Positions 1 through 8,648 are shown, numbered from the stretch's first letter. The stretch: DNA of 64,000 nt from Catenulispora sp. MAP5-51 (GCF_041261205.1 NZ_JBGCCH010000002.1:682001-746000), one strand, 5' to 3'. A program made the numbers and translations. The notes: generated from the letters alone by a model not told the origin.

Positions 1-205
1 GCCTCACCCATCCGGTACACGTCCACGCGGTGAGCTTACAGCGCAGACGCCAGGGCAACAGGCCGTGAGACCTTGCATATTCATAACGGATGGCGCACAT
101 CGTCTGGCAGGTGCCGTGACACCCCTTGCTTCCGCGCGCGCCCGCCCTAGGGTGGATCGTGGGCTGCGCCCGCCTTCGGACGCGGCCCGCGCGAGGGAGG
201 ATCCC

Positions 206-679
206 ATGCTCGGTGAGCAGGCCGGCGCCGTCCGGCCGGTCGAGGGCGGGCTCGTTCGGCTCGGCGGCGAGGTGCGCACGCCGCGGGTCCTGAGCGCGGC
301 CGACCTGTGGTCGCTGCGGCGTCACGAGTGCGAGGTGGAGTTCAGCTGCCGCAAGAGCGGGCCGCGCCGGCACCGCTTCGCCGGGCCGCTGCTGCTGGAC
401 GTGGCACATCTCGCCGAGCCGGCCTTCGTCCGCGGCGAGCGCAAGGACCGGCTGCGGTTCCTGCTCTCGATCCGCGCCCGCGACGGGCACCGGGTCGTGC
501 TGTCGTGGGCCGAGATCGACCCGGAGTTCGCGAACATCCCGGTCCTGCTCGGGCTCACACGGGACGGGAATCCCTTGGACTCGGAGGGTCCGCAGCTGGT
601 CGTGCCCGGCGACGTGTGCGGGGCGCGGCACATCAGCGGGGTCGCGGACGTGCGGATCCGCAGCGATTCGGGGGACTGA
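206..679 (+). CDS. small sulfite-oxidase-fold (molybdopterin-binding-like) protein
   Basis: A 157-residue protein. The stretch from about residue 16 (GGEV-T-P) through F-S-C48 and the late P-G-D-V-C-G motif resembles the compact oxidoreductase molybdopterin-binding domain of the sulfite oxidase superfamily, at about the size of stand-alone members. I chose the ATG at 206 because a strong GAGGGAGG ribosome site lies 5-6 bases upstream; a longer reading frame starts at 65 but has no such site. No signal peptide or membrane segment is visible, so it should be cytoplasmic. Whether it binds a molybdenum cofactor cannot be told from sequence. It stands alone, with its neighbour on the opposite strand. 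Confidence 0.6.
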   Translation: MLGEQAGAVRPVEGGLVRLGGEVRTPRVLSAADLWSLRRHECEVEFSCRKSGPRRHRFAGPLLLDVAHLAEPAFVRGERKDRLRFLLSIRARDGHRVVLSWAEIDPEFANIPVLLGLTRDGNPLDSEGPQLVVPGDVCGARHISGVADVRIRSDSGD

Positions 680-703
680 GCCCTCAGCGACTCATAACAG
701 CCC

Positions 704-1750
704 TCAGCGAAGGTAGGCGGGCTCCGGGGTGGGAAGCGGATCGGGATTGGCGATCACCCACGTCACGGCCAGCTCGCTGAGCCGCTGGGTGTGCTCCTCG
801 GGGCTGTTGCGGCGGTAGCCCGCGGCGAGCGTCTTCGCCTCGGCGAGCTGCGCTTCGGGCAGCGGGACACCGGAGGCGAGCAGGCCGGGAAGGGCGCGGA
901 CCATCGCCCGGAAGTCGTGGTCCCAGTTGATGCCGCCGTTGCCGAGGACCTCGTGGGCCAGCCGGCCGGTGATGCGTATGGCTTCGCCCTGGGCAGTGGC
1001 GGCCGGGCCCTTGCTGGGGACGAGGAAGTCCCAGAGCTCCTGGTGCCGGTCGTCCCACGCGGTGGCGGTCACGGTGATCGGCGAGGTGCCGTCGTGGGTG
1101 CGTCGCGCCTCGACCGGGGTGACGCCGAAGAGTCCGTACAGGCGCTCCAGCCCGGCCTCGGTCTGCGGAAGGTAGTCCGGGTTGAAGCCCGCGCGGTGGA
1201 ACTCGAACTTCTTGCCGATCGCCTCGACGCGCTCGCGCATCTGGTTGGTGACGGGGGTGCCGGCGTCGAGCAATGCCTCGGCGACATCAGCCATCTCCTG
1301 CAGCCGGATGTTGGTGCAGCGCGCGAGGCCGGCCGCGAGCGCGTTCTGCCGCCCGACGACGGCCAGCGGATCCGCGCCGCGCTCGAGCAGGAGGCGCACG
1401 GTCGACGGCTTGGCGCCTTCGGCGGCCGCGTGCAGGGCGGGCTGGTCCGGCGCCTGGATGTCGGCGCCGGCGTCCAGCAGAGCGCTGACGAGGTCGTCGC
1501 AGCCGGCGCGCGCGTGCTGCCACAGCGGGGTGCGGTGGTAGGTGTCGGCGGCCTCGATGTCGGCCCCCTCGGCGACCAGCCACGCCACCAGTTCCGGCGG
1601 GATGCCGTGCACGCCGAGCGCGGTCGGCCCGTAGGCGCCCTGGCGGGCGTCGAGCTCGGTGGTCGCGAAGACCGCCTTCATCGCTTCCAGATCGCCGGAG
1701 CCGAGCGCGGTGTCGAACTCCTTCGGCAGCCGCTTCTTCTTCCTCGCCAT
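704..1750 (-). CDS. ankyrin repeat protein
   Basis: The protein has about 348 residues. After a basic start (MARKKKRLPKEF) come roughly four to five ankyrin-type repeats in the first 170 residues, recognisable by the pattern of TPL, LL-x-GAD and ALHAAAEGA. The C-terminal half is a non-repeat domain rich in Trp and His that I do not recognise. Ankyrin proteins generally act as protein-binding scaffolds; no enzyme motif is visible. In-frame alternatives begin at TTG 1783 or ATG 1780, the former preceded by a GGGGGA. I preferred 1750 because the conserved sequence starts there. Confidence 0.75.
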   Translation of the reverse strand: MARKKKRLPKEFDTALGSGDLEAMKAVFATTELDARQGAYGPTALGVHGIPPELVAWLVAEGADIEAADTYHRTPLWQHARAGCDDLVSALLDAGADIQAPDQPALHAAAEGAKPSTVRLLLERGADPLAVVGRQNALAAGLARCTNIRLQEMADVAEALLDAGTPVTNQMRERVEAIGKKFEFHRAGFNPDYLPQTEAGLERLYGLFGVTPVEARRTHDGTSPITVTATAWDDRHQELWDFLVPSKGPAATAQGEAIRITGRLAHEVLGNGGINWDHDFRAMVRALPGLLASGVPLPEAQLAEAKTLAAGYRRNSPEEHTQRLSELAVTWVIANPDPLPTPEPAYLR

Positions 1751-1836
1751 GCCGGCAAGCATAGGGAGGGCTTCGGACATCAAGCTCGCGATTCCCCCGC
1801 CGAAACTGTCCTGACCGGCGACTACGCTCTCCGGCC

Positions 1837-2325
1837 ATGGGTGTGTTACACGACTACTTCCGAGCGCCCGACGCGCCGACGGCCATCGCCTGGGCCGTGG
1901 CCTCCGACACCGGGCTCGATGAGCACGGTGCCGACTGGTTCGACGCCAAGGGGCTCGACGTGCACATCGTGGTCGGGCAGTTGGTGTCGTTCGCCGAGGG
2001 CGTGCCGTTCCGCGTCGAGCGCGGGGAGGGGCCGCGGTTGGTGTGGCCGGACCAGGAGGCGTGGCCCTACGGGGAGGTGCGCCCCGGCGAGGAGTCGCCG
2101 TGGGATGCCGGGCTGCTGCTGGAGGTGATGCCGGAGGCGTGGGTGGCGACGCTGGCCTCGGTGAGCGACGACCACCTGCCGATGCTGGCCGCGCAGTGGA
2201 TGGAGATTCCCGAGGTCGCGTTCGACGACTTCGCCGACGCGAGGAGTGCCGTCGAGCAGTTCCGGGCGCTGGCGCGCCGCACGCAGGGGCACGGGCACGG
2301 GGTGTTCGTCCGGACCATCATCTAG
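1837..2325 (+). CDS. hypothetical acidic protein
   Basis: A 162-residue acidic protein without signal peptide, membrane segment or a motif I recognise. It is Trp- and Asp-rich, with conserved-looking segments such as DWFDAKGLDVHIVVGQ early and EIPEVAFDDFADA near residue 130. Codon use and GC at third positions look like a genuine gene, and it is divergently arranged from the ankyrin gene with an 86-base gap. Function unknown. Confidence 0.65.
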   Translation: MGVLHDYFRAPDAPTAIAWAVASDTGLDEHGADWFDAKGLDVHIVVGQLVSFAEGVPFRVERGEGPRLVWPDQEAWPYGEVRPGEESPWDAGLLLEVMPEAWVATLASVSDDHLPMLAAQWMEIPEVAFDDFADARSAVEQFRALARRTQGHGHGVFVRTII

Positions 2326-2349
2326 CCCGTCCAGCCCATCCAGCCGCAG

Positions 2350-4035
2350 CTAGCCGATCCGGTCCGGGTCCCACGGCCACTGTCCGTCCCCGCCGGCCTC
2401 GATGAACGGGATCAGCCGGAACGCGGCGTCGCTGAGGCCGCCGAAGGTGTGGCGCCGAGGGCCGGGCGCGGCGTGCCCGAACGCGTAGCCGGCCAGGTTC
2501 CAGGTGTACACCGGAACGTCGTCCGGGACCGGGGCGAACACCTGGCGCGCCGAGAGGAAGGCCTGCTCGTCAGTGATGACGACGACGCGGTCGTGCCCTC
2601 GGTAGTGCCGCTCGACGGCATCCGCCGTGTTGGTCCCGCCGCACTCGGTGAAGCGGCCCACGGTCTCCAGGACCGAGTCCTGCGCGGACAGCTCGATCCG
2701 GGTGCTGCGGGTGCCGAACTCGACGAGGTCCGCGGCTTCCGACCGCAGCGCCAGCGCGGTACCGAAGACGGCGGCGGCGTCGGCCCGGGTCAGTTCGGTC
2801 GCCCCCTCGGCGGCCCAGAACATCGAGCCGGAACGGTCTACCAGGACCAGCGTGCGCCCGGGCAGCGAAGGCACGCTGACCAGTGAATGCCCCAGTGCCG
2901 TCTCCAGCGCGCCGCCCCAGCGAGCCCGGTCGGCATGCCGGTACGCGGCCAGGAACCGGAACGGGAACTGCCGCGAGCGGGCCACCTCGTCGCGGTCGGA
3001 GAGCCGCCGCACCACCTCGGCCGTCGCCGCCTCGCCGATCCCGGCCTCGTCGAAGTTGCGCAGGTTGCGGACCAGCGCCATCGCGCCCATCGACGGGATG
3101 ATCGCCTCCCACGCCGCGGCGTCGAGCGGCCCCTGAAGCCACCCCGCCAGCGCCTCCCACGTCATCCCGGCCCTGGCCAGCACCTCGGCGGCGCCGGGAG
3201 CGGTCACCACCGCACGCCGCTCGGCCACCGGCACCGCCATCAGCGCGTGGTGCGCCACGAACAGCTCGGAGCCCGCCGGCGGCACCGCCCGCTTCGTGTG
3301 GTGACGCCGGTCCAGCGCGTACCGGAAGACGTCGGCCTGCCACGGCCGCTCCGGGTCCGGCGCGGGATGTGTCAGCTCCAGGACATCGCCGAAGCGGAAG
3401 GAAGTCGACCCCGAAGGAGTGTCGTACTTCAGCAGCGCGCGCCCCGTGTACAGCCGCCGCACCGCATCCGCGACACCGCGCTTCAGAGGCATCGGCAGCT
3501 GCCGCCCGAAGCGGCTGGTCCAGTACTGCAGGAACTCCCCCGGCTCGTCCGCACGCTGAAGCACCGCCGAGACGGCCTGTCGCGAGTAACCGTGCAGCCC
3601 CTTCTGCTGCCGCGCATGAACGAATTCCGCAGCGCCAACGAGGGAAGTCGTGCGCATGTTGCCGGTGGCGCGCAGCCAGCGCAGCAGGCCCACGGTCCAC
3701 TCCGGATCCGTCAGCGCCTGTTCCCGGACCAGCCGCAGGAAGCGCCGTTCACGGGCTTCGGCCTGCTCGTAGAACGTCGGCTGCCCGGCCATGTTCGCGG
3801 CGGCGAGCAGGAAGAGCTCTGTCTTGGGGTCGCGCAGGTACGCGGCCCCGCCGGAGTGGGGCCGCATGCACAGGAGATCCCGCCGGATCTTCTCGGCCTC
3901 CCAGGTGGGACGCACCATCTCGGCCGCGCGGGCCTGCTGCCAAGGAGCGAGCCGGCGCACCACGAGTTCGGCGGCGTCGTCCTTGATCTCGTCTCGGGTG
4001 GCGGTCTTGATCTGCTGACGGTTGAACCGGGGCAT
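2350..4035 (-). CDS. TROVE-domain (Ro60-like) RNA-binding protein with vWA domain
   Basis: A 561-residue protein with the TROVE HEAT-like ring in about residues 15-370 and a C-terminal von Willebrand A fold. The vWA metal site is visible as D-R-S-G-S-M near residue 400, followed by G-G-T-N-T and I-T-D-E. Family members (Ro60/Rsr) bind misfolded small RNAs and Y RNAs, and in bacteria help PNPase degrade structured RNA. The start at 4035 has GGAG eight bases upstream; an in-frame start at 4074 lacks one. It is divergent from the hydrolase at 4271, and the shared 235-base gap contains a strong inverted repeat that could be a structured leader or a Y-type RNA. An Rnl2-type RNA ligase lies 16 kb away in the same window. 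Confidence 0.9.
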   Translation of the reverse strand: MPRFNRQQIKTATRDEIKDDAAELVVRRLAPWQQARAAEMVRPTWEAEKIRRDLLCMRPHSGGAAYLRDPKTELFLLAAANMAGQPTFYEQAEARERRFLRLVREQALTDPEWTVGLLRWLRATGNMRTTSLVGAAEFVHARQQKGLHGYSRQAVSAVLQRADEPGEFLQYWTSRFGRQLPMPLKRGVADAVRRLYTGRALLKYDTPSGSTSFRFGDVLELTHPAPDPERPWQADVFRYALDRRHHTKRAVPPAGSELFVAHHALMAVPVAERRAVVTAPGAAEVLARAGMTWEALAGWLQGPLDAAAWEAIIPSMGAMALVRNLRNFDEAGIGEAATAEVVRRLSDRDEVARSRQFPFRFLAAYRHADRARWGGALETALGHSLVSVPSLPGRTLVLVDRSGSMFWAAEGATELTRADAAAVFGTALALRSEAADLVEFGTRSTRIELSAQDSVLETVGRFTECGGTNTADAVERHYRGHDRVVVITDEQAFLSARQVFAPVPDDVPVYTWNLAGYAFGHAAPGPRRHTFGGLSDAAFRLIPFIEAGGDGQWPWDPDRIG

Positions 4036-4101
4036 CAGAAGTCTCCAGCACCTCCCGAGATCCAGATGGGGCACCGGCGAGGGTTTTTCTTGTCAGAAGT
4101 A

Positions 4102-4161
4102 GCCGGGGCGCGCCGCGCAGCGGGAGGTGCGGCAGCAGACGCTACTAGGCCGCGCCCCGGC
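4102..4161. repeat. 11-bp inverted repeat between TROVE gene and hydrolase gene
   Basis: Perfect arms GCCGGGGCGCG (4102-4112) and CGCGCCCCGGC (4151-4161) enclose 38 bases. A competing shorter pairing exists between AGTAGC at 4098-4103 and GCTACT at 4141-4146. It lies upstream of both divergent genes and has no T-run in either direction, so it is not a usual terminator. Read on the minus strand it would be in the leader of the TROVE gene. Confidence 0.55.
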
Positions 4162-4198
4162 AGGCATCTGATTAATCGCGGCCGGTCCCGCACACTTA

Positions 4199-4249
4199 TG
4201 TAGTACCCACTACAGAACATGGTACGGTTCTTCTGTAGCGAGCACTACA
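4199..4249 (+). promoter_or_regulatory. paired palindromic operators upstream of alpha/beta hydrolase
   Basis: Two related inverted repeats lie 35 bp apart centre to centre: TGTAGT-N4-ACTACA at 4199-4214 and TGTAG-N6-CTACA at 4234-4249. The second ends 21 bases before the hydrolase start codon. The layout suggests a repressor covering the -35/-10 and transcription start. No regulator gene is adjacent, so it must act in trans. Confidence 0.6.
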
Positions 4250-4270
4250 AATACTTGTGAGGGGACTTCC

Positions 4271-5074
4271 ATGTCTGCCATCGACACGCTCCACGCCCCC
4301 GAGGCCGTCCTGGCCCGCACCGTCGGCGGCACCGGGCCCGGCCTGCTGCTGGCGCACGGCGCCGGCGGCAGCGTCGCGCTGAACTACGGCCCGATCCTGG
4401 AGGGCCTGGGAGCCGGGCACACCGTGGTCGGGATCGACTACCCGGGGACCGGCCGGTCGCCGCGCGCCGCCGGACCGCTGACCGTCGACTTCCTGGCCGA
4501 CCAGCTGATCGCCGCCGCCGACGCCGAAGGGCTGGAGCGCTTCGCGCTGGCCGGGTTCTCCCTCGGCGGCCCGGTCGCGATCCGGACCGCGGCCAAGCAC
4601 CCGGACCGCGTCAGCGCCCTGATCCTCACCGCGACGTTCGCGCACCGGGACGCGCGCCTGGATCTGGCCGCGAAGCTGTGGGGCGAGTTGTACGAGGCCG
4701 GCGACATCGTGCGGCTGGCGGAGTTCCTGACGCTGGCCGCGTTCAGCGCCGAGACGCTGCGGGCCATGCCGGAGCAGGAGCTGCGGGCGGCGATCGAGGG
4801 GCTGGCCCAGCTCATCCCGGCCGGCACGCCGGAGCACGTCGATCTGGTCCGGCGCGCGGACGTGCGCGGGGACCTGGCCTGGGTCACCGCGCCGACGCTG
4901 GTCGTCTCGACCACCGCCGATCCGCTGGTCGCCCCGAGCCTGCACGAGGAGCTGGCGGCGAAGATCGCGGGAGCGCGGCTGGCCCGCATCGCGACCGGGC
5001 ATCTGCCGTTCGCCGAGCGGCCCGCGGAGTGGCTGGGGCTGATCACCGGGTTCCTGGCCGAGCACGCGGTCTGA
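4271..5074 (+). CDS. alpha/beta hydrolase
   Basis: A 267-residue alpha/beta-hydrolase fold protein. The oxyanion region LLLAHGAGGS is at residues 26-34, the nucleophile elbow G-F-S97-L-G-G at 95-100, the acid is probably the Asp in TADPL near residue 217, and the base the His in ATGHLPF near 243. There is no signal peptide, so it should be a cytoplasmic esterase, lipase or epoxide-hydrolase-like enzyme with unknown substrate. GAGGGGAC lies just upstream of the ATG. Expression is probably repressor-controlled through the two palindromes in its promoter. Confidence 0.85.
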   Translation: MSAIDTLHAPEAVLARTVGGTGPGLLLAHGAGGSVALNYGPILEGLGAGHTVVGIDYPGTGRSPRAAGPLTVDFLADQLIAAADAEGLERFALAGFSLGGPVAIRTAAKHPDRVSALILTATFAHRDARLDLAAKLWGELYEAGDIVRLAEFLTLAAFSAETLRAMPEQELRAAIEGLAQLIPAGTPEHVDLVRRADVRGDLAWVTAPTLVVSTTADPLVAPSLHEELAAKIAGARLARIATGHLPFAERPAEWLGLITGFLAEHAV

Positions 5075-5088
5075 GCGAGGCAGGCACC

Positions 5089-6480
5089 TCAGTGGTGGAA
5101 CGCCGTGTGCTCCGCGTCCGGAAGCGGCTCGGTCAGCTTCTCGAGGTAGGCGACCGCGTCCTCGATGTCCCGCATGAGGTTGGCGGCCAGGTCCATGCTC
5201 ATCCCGTTGCGGATCACGACCCGCTGCACGACGGTGTCCGACAGGTTGTCGGGCAGCGGGTACGCCGGGACCAGCCAGCCCTTCATCCGCAGCCGGTCTG
5301 AGACGTCGTACAGCGTCCAGTTCGCGGTGTGGCCGGGCTTCTGGCGCCAGGCGAAGACGGGGATGTCGGAGGCGTCGTGCATCAGCTCGAAGGCGGGCAT
5401 CGCGCCGATCCGGTCGGCGAGATACTGCGCGACCTCCTGTGACGCCTTCTGGACCTCCTGGTACCCCAGACGGCCCAGGCGCAGGAACTGGAAGTACTGC
5501 ACCAGCACCTGCGCGGCCGGGCGGGAGAAGTTCAGGGCGAACGTCGGCATGTCGCCGCCGAGGTAGCTCACCTTGAAGACCAGGCTCTCCGGCAGCAGGT
5601 CCACATCGCGCCACAGGATCCAGCCCAGGCCCGGGTTGACGAGCCCGTACTTGTGGCCGGAGGTGTTGATGGAGGCGACGCGCGGGACCCGGAAGTCCCA
5701 TTCCAGATTCGGCTGCAGGAACGGGGCGACCATCGCGCCGGAGGCGCCGTCGACGTGGATCGGGATGTCCAGGCCGGTCTCGCGCTGGATCTCGTCCAGG
5801 GCCCGGCTGACCTTCAGCACCGGCTCGTACACCCCGGTGTAGGTGACGCCGAGGATGCTGACCACGCCGATGGTGTTCTCGTCGACGTAGGACCTCAGGT
5901 CCGTGCCGTCGAGCGTCATGTGCTCCTCGGTGATCGGCACGTAGCGCGGTTCGACGTCCCAGTAGTTGCAGAACTTCTCCCACACGACCTGCACCGCCGA
6001 GCTCAGCACCAGGTTCGGCCGGTCGGTCGGCTTTCCGGCCGCCCGCCGTGCCTCCTGCCAGCGCCGCTTGAGGGCCAGGCCGCCGAGCATGCAGGCCTCG
6101 GAGGAGCCGATGGTCGAGCAGCCGACGGCCCGCGCGGGGTCCGGCGCGTGCCACAGGTCGGCCAGGATCCGCCAGCACCGCTCCTCGATCGCCGCGGTGC
6201 TCGGGTACTCGTCCTTGTCGATCATGTTCTTGTCGAAGGCTTCGAGGTACAGCCGGCGTGCCTGGTCGTCCAGCCAGGTGCCGACGAAGGTCGCCAGGTT
6301 CAGCCGCGCGTTGCCGTCGAGCATCGCCTCGTCGTGCACCACCTGGTAGGCGGTCTCCGGCAGCATCGGCGTGTCGGCCAGCCGGGTCCGGGGCCGGCTG
6401 CGCAGCTCGCCGGGCCGGGCGAACAGCGGGTTGACGTCCACGTCGCCGCTCAGATCACGGTCGCTGTGGTGATGCGGCAT
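5089..6480 (-). CDS. gadB: glutamate decarboxylase (PLP-dependent)
   Basis: The 463-residue length and sequence match bacterial GadB. Visible landmarks are GSSEACMLGGLALKRRW (about 125-141), H-V-D-G-A-S-G at 242-248 for PLP contact, and the Schiff-base lysine in S-G-H276-K277-Y-G. The enzyme removes CO2 from glutamate to give GABA, consuming a proton, and is usually tied to acid tolerance or GABA metabolism. The start at 6480 has AAGGAGG seven to eight bases upstream. No gadC antiporter gene is nearby. It converges with the hydrolase, with only 14 bases between stop codons. Confidence 0.95.
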   Translation of the reverse strand: MPHHHSDRDLSGDVDVNPLFARPGELRSRPRTRLADTPMLPETAYQVVHDEAMLDGNARLNLATFVGTWLDDQARRLYLEAFDKNMIDKDEYPSTAAIEERCWRILADLWHAPDPARAVGCSTIGSSEACMLGGLALKRRWQEARRAAGKPTDRPNLVLSSAVQVVWEKFCNYWDVEPRYVPITEEHMTLDGTDLRSYVDENTIGVVSILGVTYTGVYEPVLKVSRALDEIQRETGLDIPIHVDGASGAMVAPFLQPNLEWDFRVPRVASINTSGHKYGLVNPGLGWILWRDVDLLPESLVFKVSYLGGDMPTFALNFSRPAAQVLVQYFQFLRLGRLGYQEVQKASQEVAQYLADRIGAMPAFELMHDASDIPVFAWRQKPGHTANWTLYDVSDRLRMKGWLVPAYPLPDNLSDTVVQRVVIRNGMSMDLAANLMRDIEDAVAYLEKLTEPLPDAEHTAFHH

Positions 6481-6569
6481 GTGTGCCCCTCCTTGAGAAC
6501 CAGCTCCCCGAACAACGCTCTCCCGCAACGCCGGGCCCGGCAAACCCTATGGCGCGTCGCGGAAAAGGC

Positions 6570-6602
6570 AGGACCCCGGGCCGTGGTACGGCCCGGGGTC
6601 CT
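6570..6602 (-). terminator. rho-independent-type hairpin after chaplin gene
   Basis: Arms AGGACCCCGGGCC and GGCCCGGGGTCCT form a perfect 13-bp stem with a 7-base loop, 17 bases past the chaplin stop codon. A weak T-tract (CCTTTTCC) follows on the minus strand. Confidence 0.7.
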
Positions 6603-6618
6603 GGGGAGCGTCAGCGCG

Positions 6619-6852
6619 TCAGCGGTTGACGCAGACGGTGTCGTCGCTGCCGAGCAGCGCCGACAGGATCCCGATGTTGTCACCGCAGACGTTGACCGGG
6701 ATGTTGATCGGGATCTGAACGTTGTTGCCGGACAGCAGGCCGGGCGAGTCGCTGGCCCCGCCGATCGCGCCCGCGCCCGAGGCGGAGGCCGTGCCCGCGG
6801 CACCCAGGACGGCGAACGCGGCGACCGCCACGGCGACGAGAGTCTTGCGCAT
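6619..6852 (-). CDS. short chaplin (secreted hydrophobic surface protein)
   Basis: A 77-residue precursor. Residues 1-24 form a signal peptide ending AxASA, followed by one chaplin domain with SPGLLSGN, alternating hydrophobic residues (VQIPINIPVNVCGDN) and two cysteines, in N-V-C and T-V-C-V-N. Short chaplins assemble into amyloid-like films that lower surface tension and let aerial hyphae or spores break the water surface. GGGAG precedes the ATG. A single chaplin with its own terminator indicates a monocistronic unit, and its presence is strong evidence for a mycelial actinomycete. Confidence 0.93.
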   Translation of the reverse strand: MRKTLVAVAVAAFAVLGAAGTASASGAGAIGGASDSPGLLSGNNVQIPINIPVNVCGDNIGILSALLGSDDTVCVNR

Positions 6853-7042
6853 GATTGAAGCTCCCTGACGTTAGAAGATGCGAATCATGCAACCTCTACC
6901 CTTTCCGTCTATACCTCGTAAACCGGACTACATCTTCCGAGCGACAAGCCTCCGGCTGCGGAATATCCGGTCCGGTACAAGGTCGCCGCAGGTCATGGCT
7001 TTGCGAAACGACTTCCTGAAAAGTCACCCATACGGACGGATC

Positions 7043-8545
7043 TCAGTGGGACGCCACGAGCGCCGGCGCGGCCGCCTCGGCCGCCTGCGCCGGCCGATCC
7101 GGTGCCGGCTTCATCACCAACACCAACACCGCCAGGGCGGCGAAGACGACAGCGGCGATCATGCCGTTCGCGTGCACACTGGCGGTGAACGCGGCGCGCG
7201 CCGTGTGCAACGTCGCAGCTGCCTGCTCCGTGCTCTGGTGGCCGCTCGCGGCGAGCGCGGAGGCCAGGGAGTCCGAGGTGCCGTGGGTGTGGGCCCGGTA
7301 GACGACGGCCGCCACGGCACCGAGCAGCCCCAGCCCCAGCGATCCGCCCAAGTAGTTGCCGGTCTCGGACATGGAGGCGGCGCTGCCGGCCCGCTCGGGC
7401 GGGACGCTGCCGACCACCAGGCCGGTCCCGAGCGCGAACAGCGGACCCGCCCCGAAGGCAAGAACGGCGATGCCGGCCATCAGCAGCGGCAGCGTGCCCG
7501 GGCCGTCAACGCCGGTCAGCAACAGCCCGCCGACCGCCGAGACCGCCAGGCCCGCGGCGATCGCGGTCGGCTGCTTCATCCGGCGGGTCAGCGCCGGAGC
7601 GGTCATGGTGCCGACCGCGACGCCCAGGCCCATCGGGGCGAACAGGATCGCCGCGGTCATCGGCGTGTGGCCGAGCACGCCCTGCAGGTACTGCGTCACC
7701 AGCAGCCCGGTGCCGGCCATCGCCAGGCCCGCGAAGACCAGCGCGATCAGGACCGCGGTGAACGGCCGGCTGCGCAGCAGCCGCAGGTCCAGCAGCGGCG
7801 CGGGCAGCCGGAGCTGGCGGCGCACGAACACCACGCCGAGCGCCGCACCGACCGCCAGCGCCGCCAGCGGCACAGCGACCGTGTCCGCGATCGCCAGCTG
7901 CTTGATCCCGTAGACCATCAGCAGCACCGCCGCCAGCGACAGCGCGACGCTGGCCGGATCCAGCCGCCCGTCCCGCGCGCCCTTGGACTCCGGCAGCACG
8001 AACGGCCCTGCGACGACCAGCAGCACCATCGCGGGCACCGCCGCCAAGAACACCGAGCCCCACCAGAAGTGCTGCAACAGGAACCCGGCCAGCACCGGCC
8101 CGACCGCTCCCCCGGTGAACTGGCAGGTGGCCCAGATCGCGATGGCCCGGCCGCGGTCGCGGTCGTCGGGGAACATGGTGGTGATCAGCGCCAGGATGGA
8201 CGGCGCCAGGGTGGCCCCGGCGATCCCCAGCAGCGCCCGCACGACGATCAGCATCAGCGGATCCACCGAGAACGCCGCCACCAGCGACAGCACCCCGAAG
8301 GCCGCGGCCCCGGTCAGCAGCAGGCGCCGGCGGCCGATGCGGTCGCCCAGCGTCCCCATCGTGATGACCATCCCGGCGACCATCAGCCCGTAGGAGTCGC
8401 TGATCCACAGCTGCTGGACCGCGCCGGCCCCGAGGTCCGCACTCAGGTGCGGCAGCGCCAGGATCAGCGCCGTCACGTCCATCGCGACCAGCAGGGTGGG
8501 CAGCATGAGCAGGGTCAGTCCCAGCCAAGCTCTGTCGACTCGCAT
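7043..8545 (-). CDS. MFS drug/solute exporter (DHA2-type, about 14 TM)
   Basis: A 500-residue membrane protein with about 14 hydrophobic segments. It has a motif-A-like GDRIGRRRLLLTG after TM2 and a motif-C-like GPVLAGFLL in TM5, as in the DHA2 proton-driven multidrug exporter branch (QacA/SmvA type). GAGGAG lies seven bases upstream of the ATG. It is divergent from the YCII-sigma pair and carries an ECF-type promoter that mirrors theirs, so it is probably a target of that sigma factor. The exported substrate is unknown. Confidence 0.9.
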   Translation of the reverse strand: MRVDRAWLGLTLLMLPTLLVAMDVTALILALPHLSADLGAGAVQQLWISDSYGLMVAGMVITMGTLGDRIGRRRLLLTGAAAFGVLSLVAAFSVDPLMLIVVRALLGIAGATLAPSILALITTMFPDDRDRGRAIAIWATCQFTGGAVGPVLAGFLLQHFWWGSVFLAAVPAMVLLVVAGPFVLPESKGARDGRLDPASVALSLAAVLLMVYGIKQLAIADTVAVPLAALAVGAALGVVFVRRQLRLPAPLLDLRLLRSRPFTAVLIALVFAGLAMAGTGLLVTQYLQGVLGHTPMTAAILFAPMGLGVAVGTMTAPALTRRMKQPTAIAAGLAVSAVGGLLLTGVDGPGTLPLLMAGIAVLAFGAGPLFALGTGLVVGSVPPERAGSAASMSETGNYLGGSLGLGLLGAVAAVVYRAHTHGTSDSLASALAASGHQSTEQAAATLHTARAAFTASVHANGMIAAVVFAALAVLVLVMKPAPDRPAQAAEAAAPALVASH

Positions 8546-8579
8546 CTGTGACTCCTCTTCTCGACGTTTTCACGGGGGA

Positions 8580-8648
8580 GTCGGAGCGGCCCGCGGATTC
8601 TTGACGTCTTCCGGCGGAGGATGTCAAGAACGCCGCGGCGGCTCCGAC
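8580..8648. promoter_or_regulatory. divergent pair of matching ECF-type promoters
   Basis: On the plus strand TGTCAA (8622-8627), 17 bases, then CGAC (8645-8648). On the minus strand CGTCAA (8606-8601), 17 bases, then CGAC (8583-8580). Both -35 elements continue as GTCAAGAA and both -10 elements sit in GCTCCGAC. The plus copy faces the YCII-sigma operon and the minus copy the MFS gene. The shape (GTC-type -35, CGA-type -10) fits what I recall of ECF42 promoters. Confidence 0.7.

Noticed and set aside
1-205. Gene upstream of the first feature
   Set aside because: The minus-strand frame at 4-279 is Ser/Arg/Pro-rich shadow coding; nothing else is supported in this stretch.
4102-4161. Calling the inverted repeat a Y RNA outright
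   Set aside because: I could not identify the tRNA-like module or a conserved Ro-binding motif, so it is kept only as an inverted repeat and a hypothesis.
4196-6178. 660-codon minus-strand frame overlapping the hydrolase and decarboxylase
   Set aside because: It is Arg/Gly/Pro-rich shadow coding with no motif, and it overlaps two well-supported genes.
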